The notes under the pieces were generated by a model that had not been told where the DNA came from, ran no database searches, and was given only the letters and a program-made list of their open reading frames with translations. A stretch of 64,000 nt of DNA from Altererythrobacter sp. (GTDB lineage Bacteria; Pseudomonadota; Alphaproteobacteria; Sphingomonadales; Sphingomonadaceae), in contig JAFKFN010000008.1 of NCBI GenBank assembly GCA_017308255.1, forward strand, positions 62,001 through 126,000. The letters run 5' to 3'. The position numbers and the translations under genes are program-made. Positions 50,661-62,856 of the stretch are shown here, piece after piece; the stretch's first letter is position 1, and each line of letters opens with the position of its first letter.

Positions 50661-51704
50661 ATGAAGCTGCGCCTGATGGCGGCCATGCTGCCTTTGCTGT
50701 TCGCCGCGCCCGCCGTGGCCGACGATCCCGTTCCGTCCGCCAAGGACTATCCCGCGCCGCCCGCCGGCTGGAAGGTGGCGCGCACCGCCTGGGGCGATCC
50801 GGACCTGCGCGGCATGTGGCCGGTCGATTATCTCGCCGCGACCCCGCGCGAACGGCCGCCCGAAATCGGCAACCGGACCGAATGGACCGAGGCGGAATAC
50901 AAGGCCCGCTTCGGCGAGGCGGAGCAGCGCGCGGGGCTCGAGGCGGCGCAGGACAAGGTCGGCATCCTGGGCATGGGCCACTGGCGCGAGGACGGCTTCC
51001 CGCTGTGGCAGACCTCGATGGTGACGGAGCCCGCCAATGGCCGCTATCCCGCGCTGACCGAGCAGGGCCGCCGGGCCAAGGCCGCGGTGCATGATTCGTG
51101 GAACACCGAGGTATTCGATTCGCTCAGCGACTTCGGCAACTGGGACCGCTGCCTGACGCGCGGCCTGCCCGCCTCGCTGCTGCCCGGCGCCTACAACATG
51201 GGCATCCGGGTAATGCAGAGCCCGGGGCTGGTGGTGATCGCGATCGAGATGGTCCACGAAACCCGCTTCATCTACCTCGACGGGCGCGATCCGCCACCGG
51301 CGGATGTGACCCAGTACCTCGGCTATTCGCGCGGCCACTGGGACGGCGATACGTTGGTGATCGAGACGACCAATTTCACGCCGGGCATGAGCAACGGCGT
51401 CACCCCCAACAGCGCACAGATGAAGCTGACCGAGCGGATCACCCCGACCGGCCCGAACCAGATGCGTTACGAAGCGTGGGTGGAAGATCCGGTCATGCTG
51501 ACGGCGCCTTACAAGATCGACATGCCGTGGAAACGCAATTCCAACTACGAGTTCTTCGAATACGCCTGCCACGAAGGGAACGTGCAGGTGCGCGGCTATA
51601 TCACCTCCACCTCCCCCCGCTTCGCCAAGCTGCGCGAGGAGCAATGGGCCAAGCAGGGCGAGAAGCCGTCCGACGAAGAAGCCGGGCCCGGCGGAGCGCC
51701 CTAG
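50661..51704 (+). CDS. Secreted conserved hypothetical protein
   Basis: This 347-residue protein has a signal peptide (MAAMLPLLFAAPAVADD). The mature part is rich in Trp and Tyr, with conserved-looking blocks TRFIYLDGRDPP, YLGYSRGHWDGDTLVIETTNF and FFEYACHEGN. I have seen this block pattern in sphingomonad proteins of unknown function, often several copies per genome. It is probably periplasmic. It ends in an acidic low-complexity tail. Confidence 0.75.
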   Translation: MKLRLMAAMLPLLFAAPAVADDPVPSAKDYPAPPAGWKVARTAWGDPDLRGMWPVDYLAATPRERPPEIGNRTEWTEAEYKARFGEAEQRAGLEAAQDKVGILGMGHWREDGFPLWQTSMVTEPANGRYPALTEQGRRAKAAVHDSWNTEVFDSLSDFGNWDRCLTRGLPASLLPGAYNMGIRVMQSPGLVVIAIEMVHETRFIYLDGRDPPPADVTQYLGYSRGHWDGDTLVIETTNFTPGMSNGVTPNSAQMKLTERITPTGPNQMRYEAWVEDPVMLTAPYKIDMPWKRNSNYEFFEYACHEGNVQVRGYITSTSPRFAKLREEQWAKQGEKPSDEEAGPGGAP

Positions 51705-51729
51705 GGGCGGCCGCCCCGCGCGGGGCCGC

Positions 51730-52167
51730 TTACTGGCCCGGCCGCCAGTCCGGCGGGGCGAGCGTGAAGCCGGCGAATTCGAACGCCGGCGCCACCACGC
51801 ACGAGACGAGCGTGTAGCCCGCGATGCCGGGAAGCGGCGCCGCGGCCTGCCATTCCCCCGGCGCGACGATATATTGCGGGCAATCGTCCATCAGGACATC
51901 GGGGCCCATACGCACTTCCCGCACCGGCCCCGCGTCATCCGCCGCCAGCGACAGCATCAGCGGATCGCCCGCGTGCCACAGCCACACTTCGGCCGCGTCC
52001 ACCTGGTGCCAGTGCGAGCGCTGGTGCGCTTCGAGCAGGAACAGGATCGCCGTCGCCCCGGCGCGCTCCCCCTCGGGCGCTTCGGCCCGCCATGTCTCAC
52101 GATACCAGCCGCCTTCGGGATGGGGCACCAGGCGCAAGGCCTCGATGATCGCCTTGACCGGGTTCAC
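51730..52167 (-). CDS. Cupin_5 (DUF985) protein
   Basis: This 145-residue cupin has LRLVPHPEGGWYRETW at the N terminus, then ILFLLEAHQRSHWHQVDAAEVWLWHAGDP with the metal-type His residues, and a final YTLVSCVVAPAFEFAGFTL. The GTG start overlaps the upstream DUF427 stop (GTGA). DUF985 proteins are thought to bind small ligands; the reaction is unknown. Confidence 0.88.
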   Translation of the reverse strand: MNPVKAIIEALRLVPHPEGGWYRETWRAEAPEGERAGATAILFLLEAHQRSHWHQVDAAEVWLWHAGDPLMLSLAADDAGPVREVRMGPDVLMDDCPQYIVAPGEWQAAAPLPGIAGYTLVSCVVAPAFEFAGFTLAPPDWRPGQ

Positions 52168-52454
52168 GCCTCGGCGATCTCCACTCCGTGCCAGAAGGCG
52201 ATCCTGTCGCGAATGGCCTCTGCCTCCGGTTTCGGCTGGGGATAGTACCAGGCGGCATCGGCGTTGCGTTCGCCGTCCACCTCCAGCGTATAATAATGCG
52301 CGGTGCCCTTCCACGGGCATTCGCTGGTATGGGGGCTTTTCTCGAGCACCGTGGGATCGACATCCTCGCGCGGGAAATAATGGTTGCCCTCAAGCACTAT
52401 CGTGCGGTCACTATGGGCGATGACCCGATCGTTCCAGATTGCCTCCACGGCCAT
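52164..52454 (-). CDS. DUF427 protein
   Basis: This 96-residue single-domain protein matches DUF427: MAVEAIWNDRVIAHSDRTIVLEGNHYFPRED, followed by CPWKGTAHYYTLEVDG and AAWYYPQPKPEAEAIRDRIAFW. The fold is a small beta-tent. The family is widespread and uncharacterised. It is translationally coupled to the cupin gene, and divergent from the DUF72 gene 75 bp away. Confidence 0.92.
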   Translation of the reverse strand: MAVEAIWNDRVIAHSDRTIVLEGNHYFPREDVDPTVLEKSPHTSECPWKGTAHYYTLEVDGERNADAAWYYPQPKPEAEAIRDRIAFWHGVEIAEA

Positions 52455-52529
52455 GAGACGCTCCTTGCCGTCTTCCGCCAAGAGCAATGGCGAAAGGGGG
52501 CGATCGGTTCCGGCGCGGGAGACGAGGCG

Positions 52530-53327
52530 ATGATACGCACGGGCATTGGCGGATGGACTTATCCCGACTGGCGCGGCGGCACTTTCTATCCCGCCGGCCT
52601 GGTTCAGCGGCGCGAGCTGGAGCACGCTTCCCGCGCGCTGGCGGCGATCGAGATCAACGGCACGTATCATAGCCTGCAGAAGCCCGAGAGCTTCCGCAAA
52701 TGGCGCGAGCAGACGCCCGATGGCTTCGTGTTCGCGGTCAAGGGATCGTCCTACGTGACCAATCGCAAGGTGCTGGCGACCGCCGGGGATTCGCTGGCGA
52801 AGTTCTTCGCCCAGGGGCTGGAAGAGCTGGGCGATCGGCTCGGCCCGATCCTGTGGCAGTTCATGGGCACCAAGCGCTTCGACGCACAGGATGTGGCCGC
52901 GTTCTTCGCCCTGCTGCCGCGCGAGCTGGCCGGCCGCCCGCTGCGCCATGCGGTGGAAGCCGGGCACGAGAGCTTCGCCTGTCCCGAGTTCGTCGACCTG
53001 GCGCGGGCGACCGGCGTGGCGATCGTGTGGCTGGAGCAGGACGGCCGCGCCCGCATCGCCGACCGCACGGCGGATTTCGCCTATCTGCGATGCAAGAACC
53101 TGCATTCCGAGGAGCCCGCCGGCTACCCGCCCGAAGACATCGCGCGGATCGCCGGCCTGTGCCACGCCTGGGCAGCGGGCGAGGCGCCAAGAGACCTGCC
53201 CTACGCCGCCGATCCCGCCGCGAGCGCAGGACAGGGCGGAGACGTCTTCGCCTTCATGATCAACGGTGCGAAAGAACGAGCCCCGGCCGCCGCGATGGCG
53301 CTGGCCGAACGGCTGAAGGCGCCGTGA
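52530..53327 (+). CDS. DUF72 (YecE-like) protein
   Basis: This 265-residue TIM-barrel protein of the DUF72 family has MIRTGIGGWTYPDWRGGTFYPAGL, EINGTYHSLQKPESFRKWRE and FVFAVKGSSYVTN. The catalytic function of this family is not known. The start at 52530 puts the signature at the N terminus. Confidence 0.92.
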   Translation: MIRTGIGGWTYPDWRGGTFYPAGLVQRRELEHASRALAAIEINGTYHSLQKPESFRKWREQTPDGFVFAVKGSSYVTNRKVLATAGDSLAKFFAQGLEELGDRLGPILWQFMGTKRFDAQDVAAFFALLPRELAGRPLRHAVEAGHESFACPEFVDLARATGVAIVWLEQDGRARIADRTADFAYLRCKNLHSEEPAGYPPEDIARIAGLCHAWAAGEAPRDLPYAADPAASAGQGGDVFAFMINGAKERAPAAAMALAERLKAP

Positions 53328-53346
53328 TAGACCGGCGCGGTTTGCC

Positions 53347-54336
53347 TCAGGCGACGGGAACCGGCTTCGCTTTCGCCCGACGCTGCACGTTCCAGGCGAG
53401 GCCGAGCTTTTCCATCGCGTGGATGGTCCAGCCGTTGATGTCGAATTCCCACCAGCGCACGTGGTTCGAGGCGACGCGCGGGGCATCGTGGTGGTTGTTG
53501 TGCCAGCCATCGCCGAAGGTGAGCAGCGCCACGAACCAGTTGTTGGCCGAGCCATCCTTGTTGGGGAAGTTCTGATAGCCGTAATCGTGCGCCAGGCTAT
53601 TGGTGAAGGCCACGCCATTGGCGAAGATGAAGGTCCGCAGGCACCCGCCGATCAGCACGGTGCCGATCACATGCTCCGGCCCGCCGAACAGCAGCGCCCA
53701 GCCGGCCGGCAGCAGCACGATCGAGAAGATCGCCCAGAAATACCGCGTGCGATGGACGAAGACGAGGATCGGATCGTCGGCCAGCCCCTTGCCATAGACC
53801 TTGAGATCGGTGTGCGTGTTGTCGAGCAGCCAGCCGATGTGGACCATGAAGAAGCCCCACGGCCCCTTCTTCAGCGGGCGGCCATGGCCATCGACGCGCG
53901 GCGCGTAGGGATCGCCCGGCACATTGGTGAAGGCGTGGTGGCGGCGGTGATCGGCCGACCAGTTGATGACCGATCCGATGCTGGCCATCTGCCCGGTCAC
54001 CGCCAGGATCGTGCGCATGACTTTGCCGGTTTCGAACGAGCGGTGCGAGAAATAGCGGTGGAAGCCCACCGAAAGCCCGAAGTTGATGATCACATAGCCG
54101 CTGGCGAAGGCCGACCATTCGACCCAGCCCGTGGGATGGGTGAATATCCACCACACCGCCAGGATCGAGCCGATCATTTGCAGGCCGAAGATCAGCGAGA
54201 GGTATTCGACATGCTGCGCCGTCGCGTCCGGCCCGCCGACCAGCACCCCGACATGCGGGCTGCCGCGCCCTTCCCGATCCCAAGCCCGATCGGCCGGGAA
54301 GATGGCCGTGCTTTTGCCGCCCCTGGCTTCGTTCAC
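53347..54336 (-). CDS. Acyl-CoA/fatty acid desaturase
   Basis: This 329-residue membrane desaturase has the three His boxes HRYFSH (about 93-98), HRRHH (about 130) and HNNHH (about 280). At least four membrane segments flank them (IFGLQMIGSILAVWWIF, VIINFGLSVGF). These bind the di-iron centre that inserts a double bond in an acyl chain, usually delta-9. It is an inner-membrane protein. N-terminal 35 residues are hydrophilic. Confidence 0.93.
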   Translation of the reverse strand: MNEARGGKSTAIFPADRAWDREGRGSPHVGVLVGGPDATAQHVEYLSLIFGLQMIGSILAVWWIFTHPTGWVEWSAFASGYVIINFGLSVGFHRYFSHRSFETGKVMRTILAVTGQMASIGSVINWSADHRRHHAFTNVPGDPYAPRVDGHGRPLKKGPWGFFMVHIGWLLDNTHTDLKVYGKGLADDPILVFVHRTRYFWAIFSIVLLPAGWALLFGGPEHVIGTVLIGGCLRTFIFANGVAFTNSLAHDYGYQNFPNKDGSANNWFVALLTFGDGWHNNHHDAPRVASNHVRWWEFDINGWTIHAMEKLGLAWNVQRRAKAKPVPVA

Positions 54337-54440
54337 CGATTATCCCCCTGTTCCCAATGGCCTGTTCCCTTTCGGCCGGCGCGGATGGTTAAAGCGCACG
54401 CGGCGCAAGTCAATTTGCCAACGCCACGGGACGTCCCTCG

Positions 54441-55124
54441 TCAGGCTGGGCCCGCCGCCGCTTCGCGCCGCCGCGCCATCTCGCCGATCCACTCCGGCGC
54501 GAAGGGCGACGTGCAGCCGGGCGAGGTGGGATAATCGCGATAGACGCCAAGCGCCTCGCCGATGGCGAGCGCGCGCGTGCGATGCTGCGGATGATGGATG
54601 CCGATCATCGCCAGCGCCATGTTCATCGTCCATTGCGGTTCCGGCGCGGCACTGGCCAGTTCGGCCTCGATCCGGTCGAGCAAGGTCTCAAGGTCCAGCC
54701 CGTCCGGCTTCTTCGCCACGCGTTCCGCCGTGAGGTTCCACCCCGCGCGGGCGGCCATCGGATCGCCGTCCTCCATCCAGCGCCGGCGCAGTTCTTCCTT
54801 CTGCGGATGCGCCTTGACGACATAGCTGCCGAGCCAGTCCGAAAGCTGCATCACGCGGTTTTCACGGATCATGCCGTCCAGCTCTTCGGCGGAAAGCGCA
54901 CGCGGCTTCATCACCAGCACGGCCAGCAGGCGGGCATCGAGATTGCCCGTGGCCCAGAGTTCCAGCGCCAGCGCGTGGTCCGCCTTGATCTCGTCCGCCA
55001 GCTTGCGGATATCGCCGAGCTTGACGCCGAACTGGTTGTCCCCCGCCCCCGCGCGGATGGCCAGCGTGCGAACCTTCTCCCCACCCAGCGTCTGGAGCCG
55101 GGCCATGGCTTCATCCCGAGTCAT
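54441..55124 (-). CDS. DNA alkylation repair protein, AlkD-like
   Basis: This 227-residue all-helical HEAT-like protein matches the DNA alkylation repair family. It has VRTLAIRAGAGDNQFGVKLGDIRKLADEIK at residues 18-47, WATGNLDARLLAVLVMKPR and WLGSYVVKAHP. AlkD-type glycosylases remove alkylated purines. The ATG at 55124 starts MTRDEAMARL with GGAAGAGGAG upstream. Confidence 0.87.
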   Translation of the reverse strand: MTRDEAMARLQTLGGEKVRTLAIRAGAGDNQFGVKLGDIRKLADEIKADHALALELWATGNLDARLLAVLVMKPRALSAEELDGMIRENRVMQLSDWLGSYVVKAHPQKEELRRRWMEDGDPMAARAGWNLTAERVAKKPDGLDLETLLDRIEAELASAAPEPQWTMNMALAMIGIHHPQHRTRALAIGEALGVYRDYPTSPGCTSPFAPEWIGEMARRREAAAGPA

Positions 55125-55208
55125 CGTGCTCTCCTCTTCCCTGAGCGCGCACCGGCAAGATGACAGGTGTTGACACATCTGACACGGTCCAGGGTGAAAA
55201 AGGCCGGA

Positions 55209-55280
55209 AGTGTCACCTTGGGCGCGAAAGTGTCACCTTGGGGCGAAAGCTGTCACTTTGGGCCATGAACCGTCACCTTG
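55209..55280. repeat. Four tandem 20-bp repeats after a small HTH gene
   Basis: The decamer TGTCACCTTG occurs at 55211, 55231, 55251 (TGTCACTTTG) and 55271 (CGTCACCTTG), exactly 20 bp apart. The spacers vary but contain GCGAAAG in two copies. The array runs from inside the 3' end of the HTH gene into the intergenic region. Because 20 is not a multiple of three, each copy is read in a new frame. Confidence 0.85.
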
Positions 55281-55555
55281 TCCAAGCCGGGCCCTTCCCA
55301 GCGCGAGGGCGGGCGGCGGCGCCGGGTCTCGACGCCCGCGCGCCGCGCCAGGTCCCACCCTTCGCCGAGCGGCCCGCCTTCCAGCCGCGCGCGCAGGCGA
55401 TAGGCCGACTGCCGGCTCATCCCCACGCGCCGCGCCGCTTCCGCCACCATGCCGCATTCGGCCAGCGCTTCGAGGAAGGCGAGCGCCTTGGGCAAGGTCC
55501 AGCGATAATCGGCGTGGTTACGCGGGGCGGCAGGGGGCGTGCGATTTGGGTCCAT
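55253..55555 (-). CDS. Small helix-turn-helix protein
   Basis: This 100-residue protein has one helix-turn-helix, LAECGMVAEAARRVGMSRQSAYRLRARLEG (about residues 31-60), preceded by YRWTLPKALAFLEAL. It resembles small sphingomonad proteins with a LysR- or transposase-like HTH and no effector domain. Its last codons lie inside the 20-bp tandem repeat array. DNA binding is likely; targets unknown. Confidence 0.75.
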   Translation of the reverse strand: MDPNRTPPAAPRNHADYRWTLPKALAFLEALAECGMVAEAARRVGMSRQSAYRLRARLEGGPLGEGWDLARRAGVETRRRRPPSRWEGPGLDKVTVHGPK

Positions 55556-55651
55556 TGGGCAGGATAAGGCACAGGTGCGGGGCTGTAGGAAAGCAATAGG
55601 ACAGCCGCGACAGCCCCCGCGCGTTTAACTCTATGCTCACTGTTCTCAGCG

Positions 55652-56312
55652 ATGGTCCCGACAATGGTGCAGGATCTCATCGCCCTGCTCGACAAGCCGC
55701 TGGTTCTGCTGATCGTGATGGCAATCGGCGGAATGATAGGCATCGCCGTCGAAAATGGGTTCAACAGCATCGACCGGCGGCGGCGGCGCGCCTACTGGCG
55801 CGGGCGGAACCGCCGAGACAGGACGGCGCGCCCAACCGACACGCCGAACCAGCCCGCAATTCAGTCCCGACTCAAAAGGGGCCGCCTTCGCCGCCCATCA
55901 ATTACGCCTGGTGATGCAGGCGGATTTCACCCCACGCGTGTTGCTGAACGCCAAGGAGCGCCGCGTTCTCGCCTGCCTCGACAGAGTATTGGCGGACGAG
56001 GCTCCGAGTTGGAGGGCAATGGGCCAGGTAAGCTTGGGCGAGGTGATCGCGAGCAAGGATGAAAAGGCCTATTTCGCCGTTAATTCGAAGCGTGTGGACC
56101 TGCTGATCGTCGATGCCGAATGCCGACCTCTCTTCGCCATCGAATATCAAGGCACGGGCCATCACTTGGGCCAGACCGCCGTCGCCAGGGACGCGGTGAA
56201 GATGGAAGCACTGCGGAAAGCCGGCATCGGGTACGAGACGATCAGGCCAGGCGATACGCCCGCCGAACTGCGGACACTGGTGCGGAAGTTCGTGGGACAA
56301 AGAGCCGCCTGA
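55652..56312 (+). pseudogene. DUF2726 membrane-anchored protein, apparent frameshift
   Basis: One frame encodes a membrane anchor and a basic linker (PLVLLIVMAIGGMIGIAVENGF at about residues 17-38, then DRRRRRAYWRGRNRR). The complete DUF2726 domain lies in the next frame (AAHQLRLVMQADFTPRVLLN, SLGEVIASKDEKAYFAVNSKRVDLLIVD, EYQGTGHH). In related proteins the two parts form one chain. The frames switch between about 55810 and 55890; the run AAAAGGGG at 55873-55880 is a likely place. It may be a real mutation or a sequencing error. The DUF2726 part alone could start at an internal codon. Confidence 0.65.
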
Positions 56313-56393
56313 CGCGGCTCGGCAACCGCGCCGGAACGATCGCCGCCCCGGCGGATTGGCTCAGGAAGGACCGTTTTCCCCGGAGGCCAACCG

Positions 56394-56837
56394 ATGACTC
56401 TTGCCCGCGCCGCCGCCCTGCCGATCCTCCTCTGCGCGCTTGCCGCCTGCCAATCGCAGGCGGAAAAGCAGGCGGACGCCGCCGCCGACCGGATCGAGCA
56501 GCAAGCCGAAACCAGCGCCGCCGCCGCGGGCAGCGCGGTCGCCGCGCTGGGCCTGAGCGAGGCGCAACTGCTCGATGCCGATCTGGTCGGCACCGACGGC
56601 AAGGACCTGGGCGATGTCGAGCAAGTTCGCCGGGGCGCGGACGGCGCGGTGAACGGCCTGCTGGTCGAGATCGAGCACAGCAAGCCGGATCGCTATGTCG
56701 TGGTCCCGATCGATGGCCTGACCACCCGCCGCAACGGCGACGACATCGACGTGCAGACCACCATGACCGCCGCTGATCTGGCCGCCCTGCCCGACGCCAC
56801 GCTGGACGCGACTGTCGCGCCCACGCCGGCGGCGTAG
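56394..56837 (+). CDS. Lipoprotein with PRC-barrel-like domain
   Basis: This 147-residue lipoprotein has a lipobox (LCALAACQ, about residues 13-19), then an Ala-rich helical linker (about 22-50). A small beta-rich domain follows (LLDADLVGTDGKDLGDVEQVRRG, RYVVVPIDGLTTRRNGDDI) resembling a PRC barrel. It is probably envelope-anchored. Function unknown. Confidence 0.75.
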   Translation: MTLARAAALPILLCALAACQSQAEKQADAAADRIEQQAETSAAAAGSAVAALGLSEAQLLDADLVGTDGKDLGDVEQVRRGADGAVNGLLVEIEHSKPDRYVVVPIDGLTTRRNGDDIDVQTTMTAADLAALPDATLDATVAPTPAA

Positions 56838-56964
56838 GTCCCCCTCACCAGCCCCTCTTTCAGCGAGGCATTGAGTCCGTCGCCCACCGCGGTTGACAAT
56901 GGCACCCCTTGCGGCCGTATGGCCACGACAAAAGGGCACCCATCAACCGGAAGGCACGCGCACA

Positions 56965-57267
56965 GTGAGCGACGACGATTATGTGTTCGATGAGGAAAGC
57001 GGCGAGTGGATGCCGGCGAGCGAGCTTGCAGCGAAACGCGCGGCGGCGGACATGATCGAGGTGCGCGATGCAGTGGGCAATGTGTTGGCCGATGGCGACC
57101 AGGTGACGCTGATCAAGGACCTGGATGTGAAGGGCGCGGGCCAGACGCTGAAGCGCGGCACGCTGATCAAATCGATCCGCCTGACCGGCGATCCGCAGGA
57201 AATCGACTGCAAGTTCGACGGCATCAAAGGCCTGGTGCTACGCGCGGAGTTCGTGCGGAAGCGGTAA
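56965..57267 (+). CDS. PhnA C-terminal domain protein
   Basis: This 100-residue protein contains the PhnA/YjdM C-terminal SH3-like domain: EVRDAVGNVLADGDQVTLIKDLDVKG, then GTLIKSIRLTGDPQEIDCKFDGIKGLVLRAEFVRK. The N-terminal zinc ribbon seen in full-length PhnA is absent and replaced by an acidic stretch (DDDYVFDEESGEW). The start is a GTG. Despite the historic name, a role in phosphonate use is doubtful. Confidence 0.85.
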   Translation: MSDDDYVFDEESGEWMPASELAAKRAAADMIEVRDAVGNVLADGDQVTLIKDLDVKGAGQTLKRGTLIKSIRLTGDPQEIDCKFDGIKGLVLRAEFVRKR

Positions 57268-57348
57268 GGCTGGGATCGTCGACGAAGGGACTGGTCGGCT
57301 CGGCGATGCAATACGCTCGCGTCCCTTGCAGCCCCCTCACCAGGTACC

Positions 57349-59346
<1,998 letters not shown>

Positions 59347-59530
59347 ATAAGGCCATGCTAGGGCCGATGCGCGTGCCTGGCAATGGCCAGACGCCCGGCG
59401 CCGATCCTTGCACCGGGAACAGGAGAACACGCCGAAGGCTTGCAGCGGCGGCAAAAGACGTTAGGACGCGCGCACCGCCGATTCCCCTCGGCCCTCCGCC
59501 CGCGCGGACCAAGGGGCGGAAGCAAGGCTG

Positions 59531-59606
59531 GCCGCTTTAGCTCAGTTGGTAGAGCATCGCATTCGTAATGCGGGGGTCACAGGTTCGAGTCCTGTAAGCG
59601 GCACCA
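59531..59606 (+). tRNA. tRNA-Thr (anticodon CGT)
   Basis: The acceptor stem GCCGCTT pairs with AAGCGGC. The D arm has AGCTCAGTTGGTAGAGC. The anticodon loop is TTCGTAA, so the anticodon is CGT and reads ACG. The T arm has GGTTCGAGTCC. The terminal CCA is encoded (59604-59606). Confidence 0.97.
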
Positions 59607-60010
59607 GCCACCTTCCCAGCAATGCGACGTCCGGTGAGGCGGGGATCGGATTTCCATCGATCAGCCTTCCGAAGCCAGCCGCGTATCGGGTTCGATGGCG
59701 AGCTTGGCGTCGCGTTTTCCGCGGTTTTCGGCTGTCGGTTGCGGCGAAGCGCCCTGCCCGAGCGGGTCTTCCTTAACGGTTCGCCGCACGGCGCACTCCA
59801 ATGGCCGTTAGAAGCGGCCAGGCCGGATGAAATGTTCATCTACCAGACAGGTTGACGTGAACAATCAGCGCGTCGAAGCGTTCAAGTGAAGCGCACAGAT
59901 CGTGCGCCTTATTAATCAGACGAATGGGTTCCTGACAGCCAGATACGCTGCTGCAATGGAGAGGTCGCCAACAAGCGGAGCCGGCTGTTGTAGCTTGAAG
60001 GGGTAATGTA
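59607..60010. other. Intergenic region, no gene seen
   Basis: About 400 bp between tRNA-Thr and the OmpA-like gene. It is lower in GC towards its right end (for example CTTATTAATCAGACG near 59908). The last 100 bp probably carry the promoter of the OmpA-like gene. Short open frames antisense to the tRNA are spurious. Confidence 0.6.
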
Positions 60011-60913
60011 ATGAATACAGTTTCCAGAAGACCCGTAACTCTTGCCCTGTTTGCCCTATTGGCGGTGCCGATGGCAGGCAGTGTGTCCGCGCAGCAGCCG
60101 GACCCGACCGTGCGCGAGGACCAGATCACCGTGCATGGCTCCGTGCCGGCCGACCTGACCGGGCTGGCGGAAGGGCCGGAGATCGAAGGCTTGATTTCCG
60201 CACGCAACGGCTCTCAGCTGCAGATCACCGATGCCGATGGCGCCCCCACGCTGGTCAACCTCAGCGAAGCCACCGAAGTCAAAGGCAAGGGCGGGTTCCT
60301 CGGCCTGGGCCGCACGGCGCTGGGCGCCAGTTCGCTGCTGAACGGGTTGCCCGTCACCGTGAAGACGGTGCAGTGGAACGATGGCCTGGTGGCCAGCCGC
60401 GTCACCCTGAAGAACAACGACCTGGCGACCGCGGCCATGATCCGCACCGGCACGGCCCAGCGCTTTGCCGAGCACGACGTGGCCATCGCGGACAACGCCG
60501 CGGCGACCGAAGCGTTGCGCGGCCGCATGGGCGATATCGACAAGTATAACATCAAGAACACGACCAACGTGTACTTCGATACCGGCAAGTGGCAGCTTTC
60601 GAGCCAGGCCGAACAGGAGCTGTGCGCCACCGCCCAGGAAGCCAACGCGATGGACAACGCGCTGCTGCTGGTCGTCGGCTATACCGATTCCGTCGGCGAC
60701 GAGGACTACAACCAGACCCTGAGCGAACGGCGCGCGGGCCGCGTGGTCAACTTCCTGCAACAGAAGTGCAACTGGGCACCCTATCGCATGTTGACGCCCA
60801 CGGGGATGGCCGAATCCGATCCGCTGGCGGACAACGAAACCCCCACCGGGCGGGCGCAGAACCGCCGCGTTTCGGTGAACATCCTGGTCAGCAAGGCCAT
60901 CGACGGCCTGTAA
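60011..60913 (+). CDS. OmpA family outer-membrane protein
   Basis: This 300-residue protein has a signal peptide (residues about 8-29, ending SVSAQQ). A central beta-rich domain follows (about 35-140) with GKGGFLGLGRTALGAS. The C-terminal OmpA peptidoglycan-binding domain has NVYFDTGKWQLSSQAEQEL, VVGYTDSVGDEDYNQTLSERRAGRVVNFL and AQNRRVSVNILV. It should link outer membrane to cell wall. Confidence 0.9.
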   Translation: MNTVSRRPVTLALFALLAVPMAGSVSAQQPDPTVREDQITVHGSVPADLTGLAEGPEIEGLISARNGSQLQITDADGAPTLVNLSEATEVKGKGGFLGLGRTALGASSLLNGLPVTVKTVQWNDGLVASRVTLKNNDLATAAMIRTGTAQRFAEHDVAIADNAAATEALRGRMGDIDKYNIKNTTNVYFDTGKWQLSSQAEQELCATAQEANAMDNALLLVVGYTDSVGDEDYNQTLSERRAGRVVNFLQQKCNWAPYRMLTPTGMAESDPLADNETPTGRAQNRRVSVNILVSKAIDGL

Positions 60914-60987
60914 GGCCCGAACATCCGGGGCAGGCGCGGCCTGCCCCGGGTTTTCCTGCGCCGCGAAGGATGCGGCGCGGTGACGAT

Positions 60988-61016
60988 CCGGCCCCGCGCG
61001 GGCCGGTTTTTGTTTG
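60988..61016 (+). terminator. Rho-independent terminator
   Basis: CCGGCCC...GGGCCGG stem with a short GC loop followed by TTTTTGTTTG, 75 bp after the OmpA-like gene. A second GC hairpin (GGGGCAGG / CCTGCCCC) lies just before it at about 60929-60949. Confidence 0.85.
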
Positions 61017-61142
61017 TCCGGCCGGCGCGGGCTTTGGGGCCGAAGGGCCTCTGCGCTAAGGTGTGCGAAGGCCGTTCGGGAAACGCCCTGGGAGCCCGCC
61101 TCATGGACGGCCGCCCGTAAGGCCTGGACACAACCCTTCCTC

Positions 61143-61224
61143 GTCATTGCGAGCGAAGTGAAGCAATCCAGGGCCGCGTAGAGCCGCCCCGCATTGCTTC
61201 CGCCGCTACGCTCCTCGCCGTGAC
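61143..61224. repeat. Palindromic repeat, type A, degenerate
   Basis: The left arm GTCATTGCGAGCGAAGTGAA differs from other copies at two positions; the right arm has an inserted CCGC and other changes. Between the OmpA-like gene and gdhA (convergent). Confidence 0.8.
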
Positions 61225-61251
61225 GAGGCAGGGTCGAGCAATCGCTTCCCC

Positions 61252-62655
<1,404 letters not shown>

Positions 62656-62730
62656 TCAACCCGGCGGGGGTTGGGAGGGCAGCTCTCGGGGACCGGATGG
62701 GACGGTCTGGCGGCCTCAGGCGCGGTTCGG

Positions 62731-62787
62731 AGCGAGCGTAGCGAAGCAATCCAGAGCGTATGGCTGCCGCCCCTGGATTGTGTCGTC
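62731..62787. repeat. Remnant of palindromic repeat, type A
   Basis: The left arm (GCGAGCGTAGCGAAGCAATCC) is intact, but the right arm ends early at CCTGGATTGTGTCGTCGCC. No gene is visible from 62599 to 62856. Confidence 0.7.
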
Positions 62788-62856
62788 GCCATGATGAAGA
62801 AAGGGAGGCGGCGTTTACCGCCCGTTCGCACCGGACGGCACGGCCAGACGGGACCG

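Noticed and set aside
55209..55280. CRISPR array
   Set aside because: Repeats are 10 bp with 10-bp spacers, far too short, and no cas genes are nearby.
59537..59839. 100-residue open frame antisense to tRNA-Thr
   Set aside because: Its C terminus (YRTRTCDPRITNAMLYQ) is simply the complement of the tRNA, a well-known false ORF.
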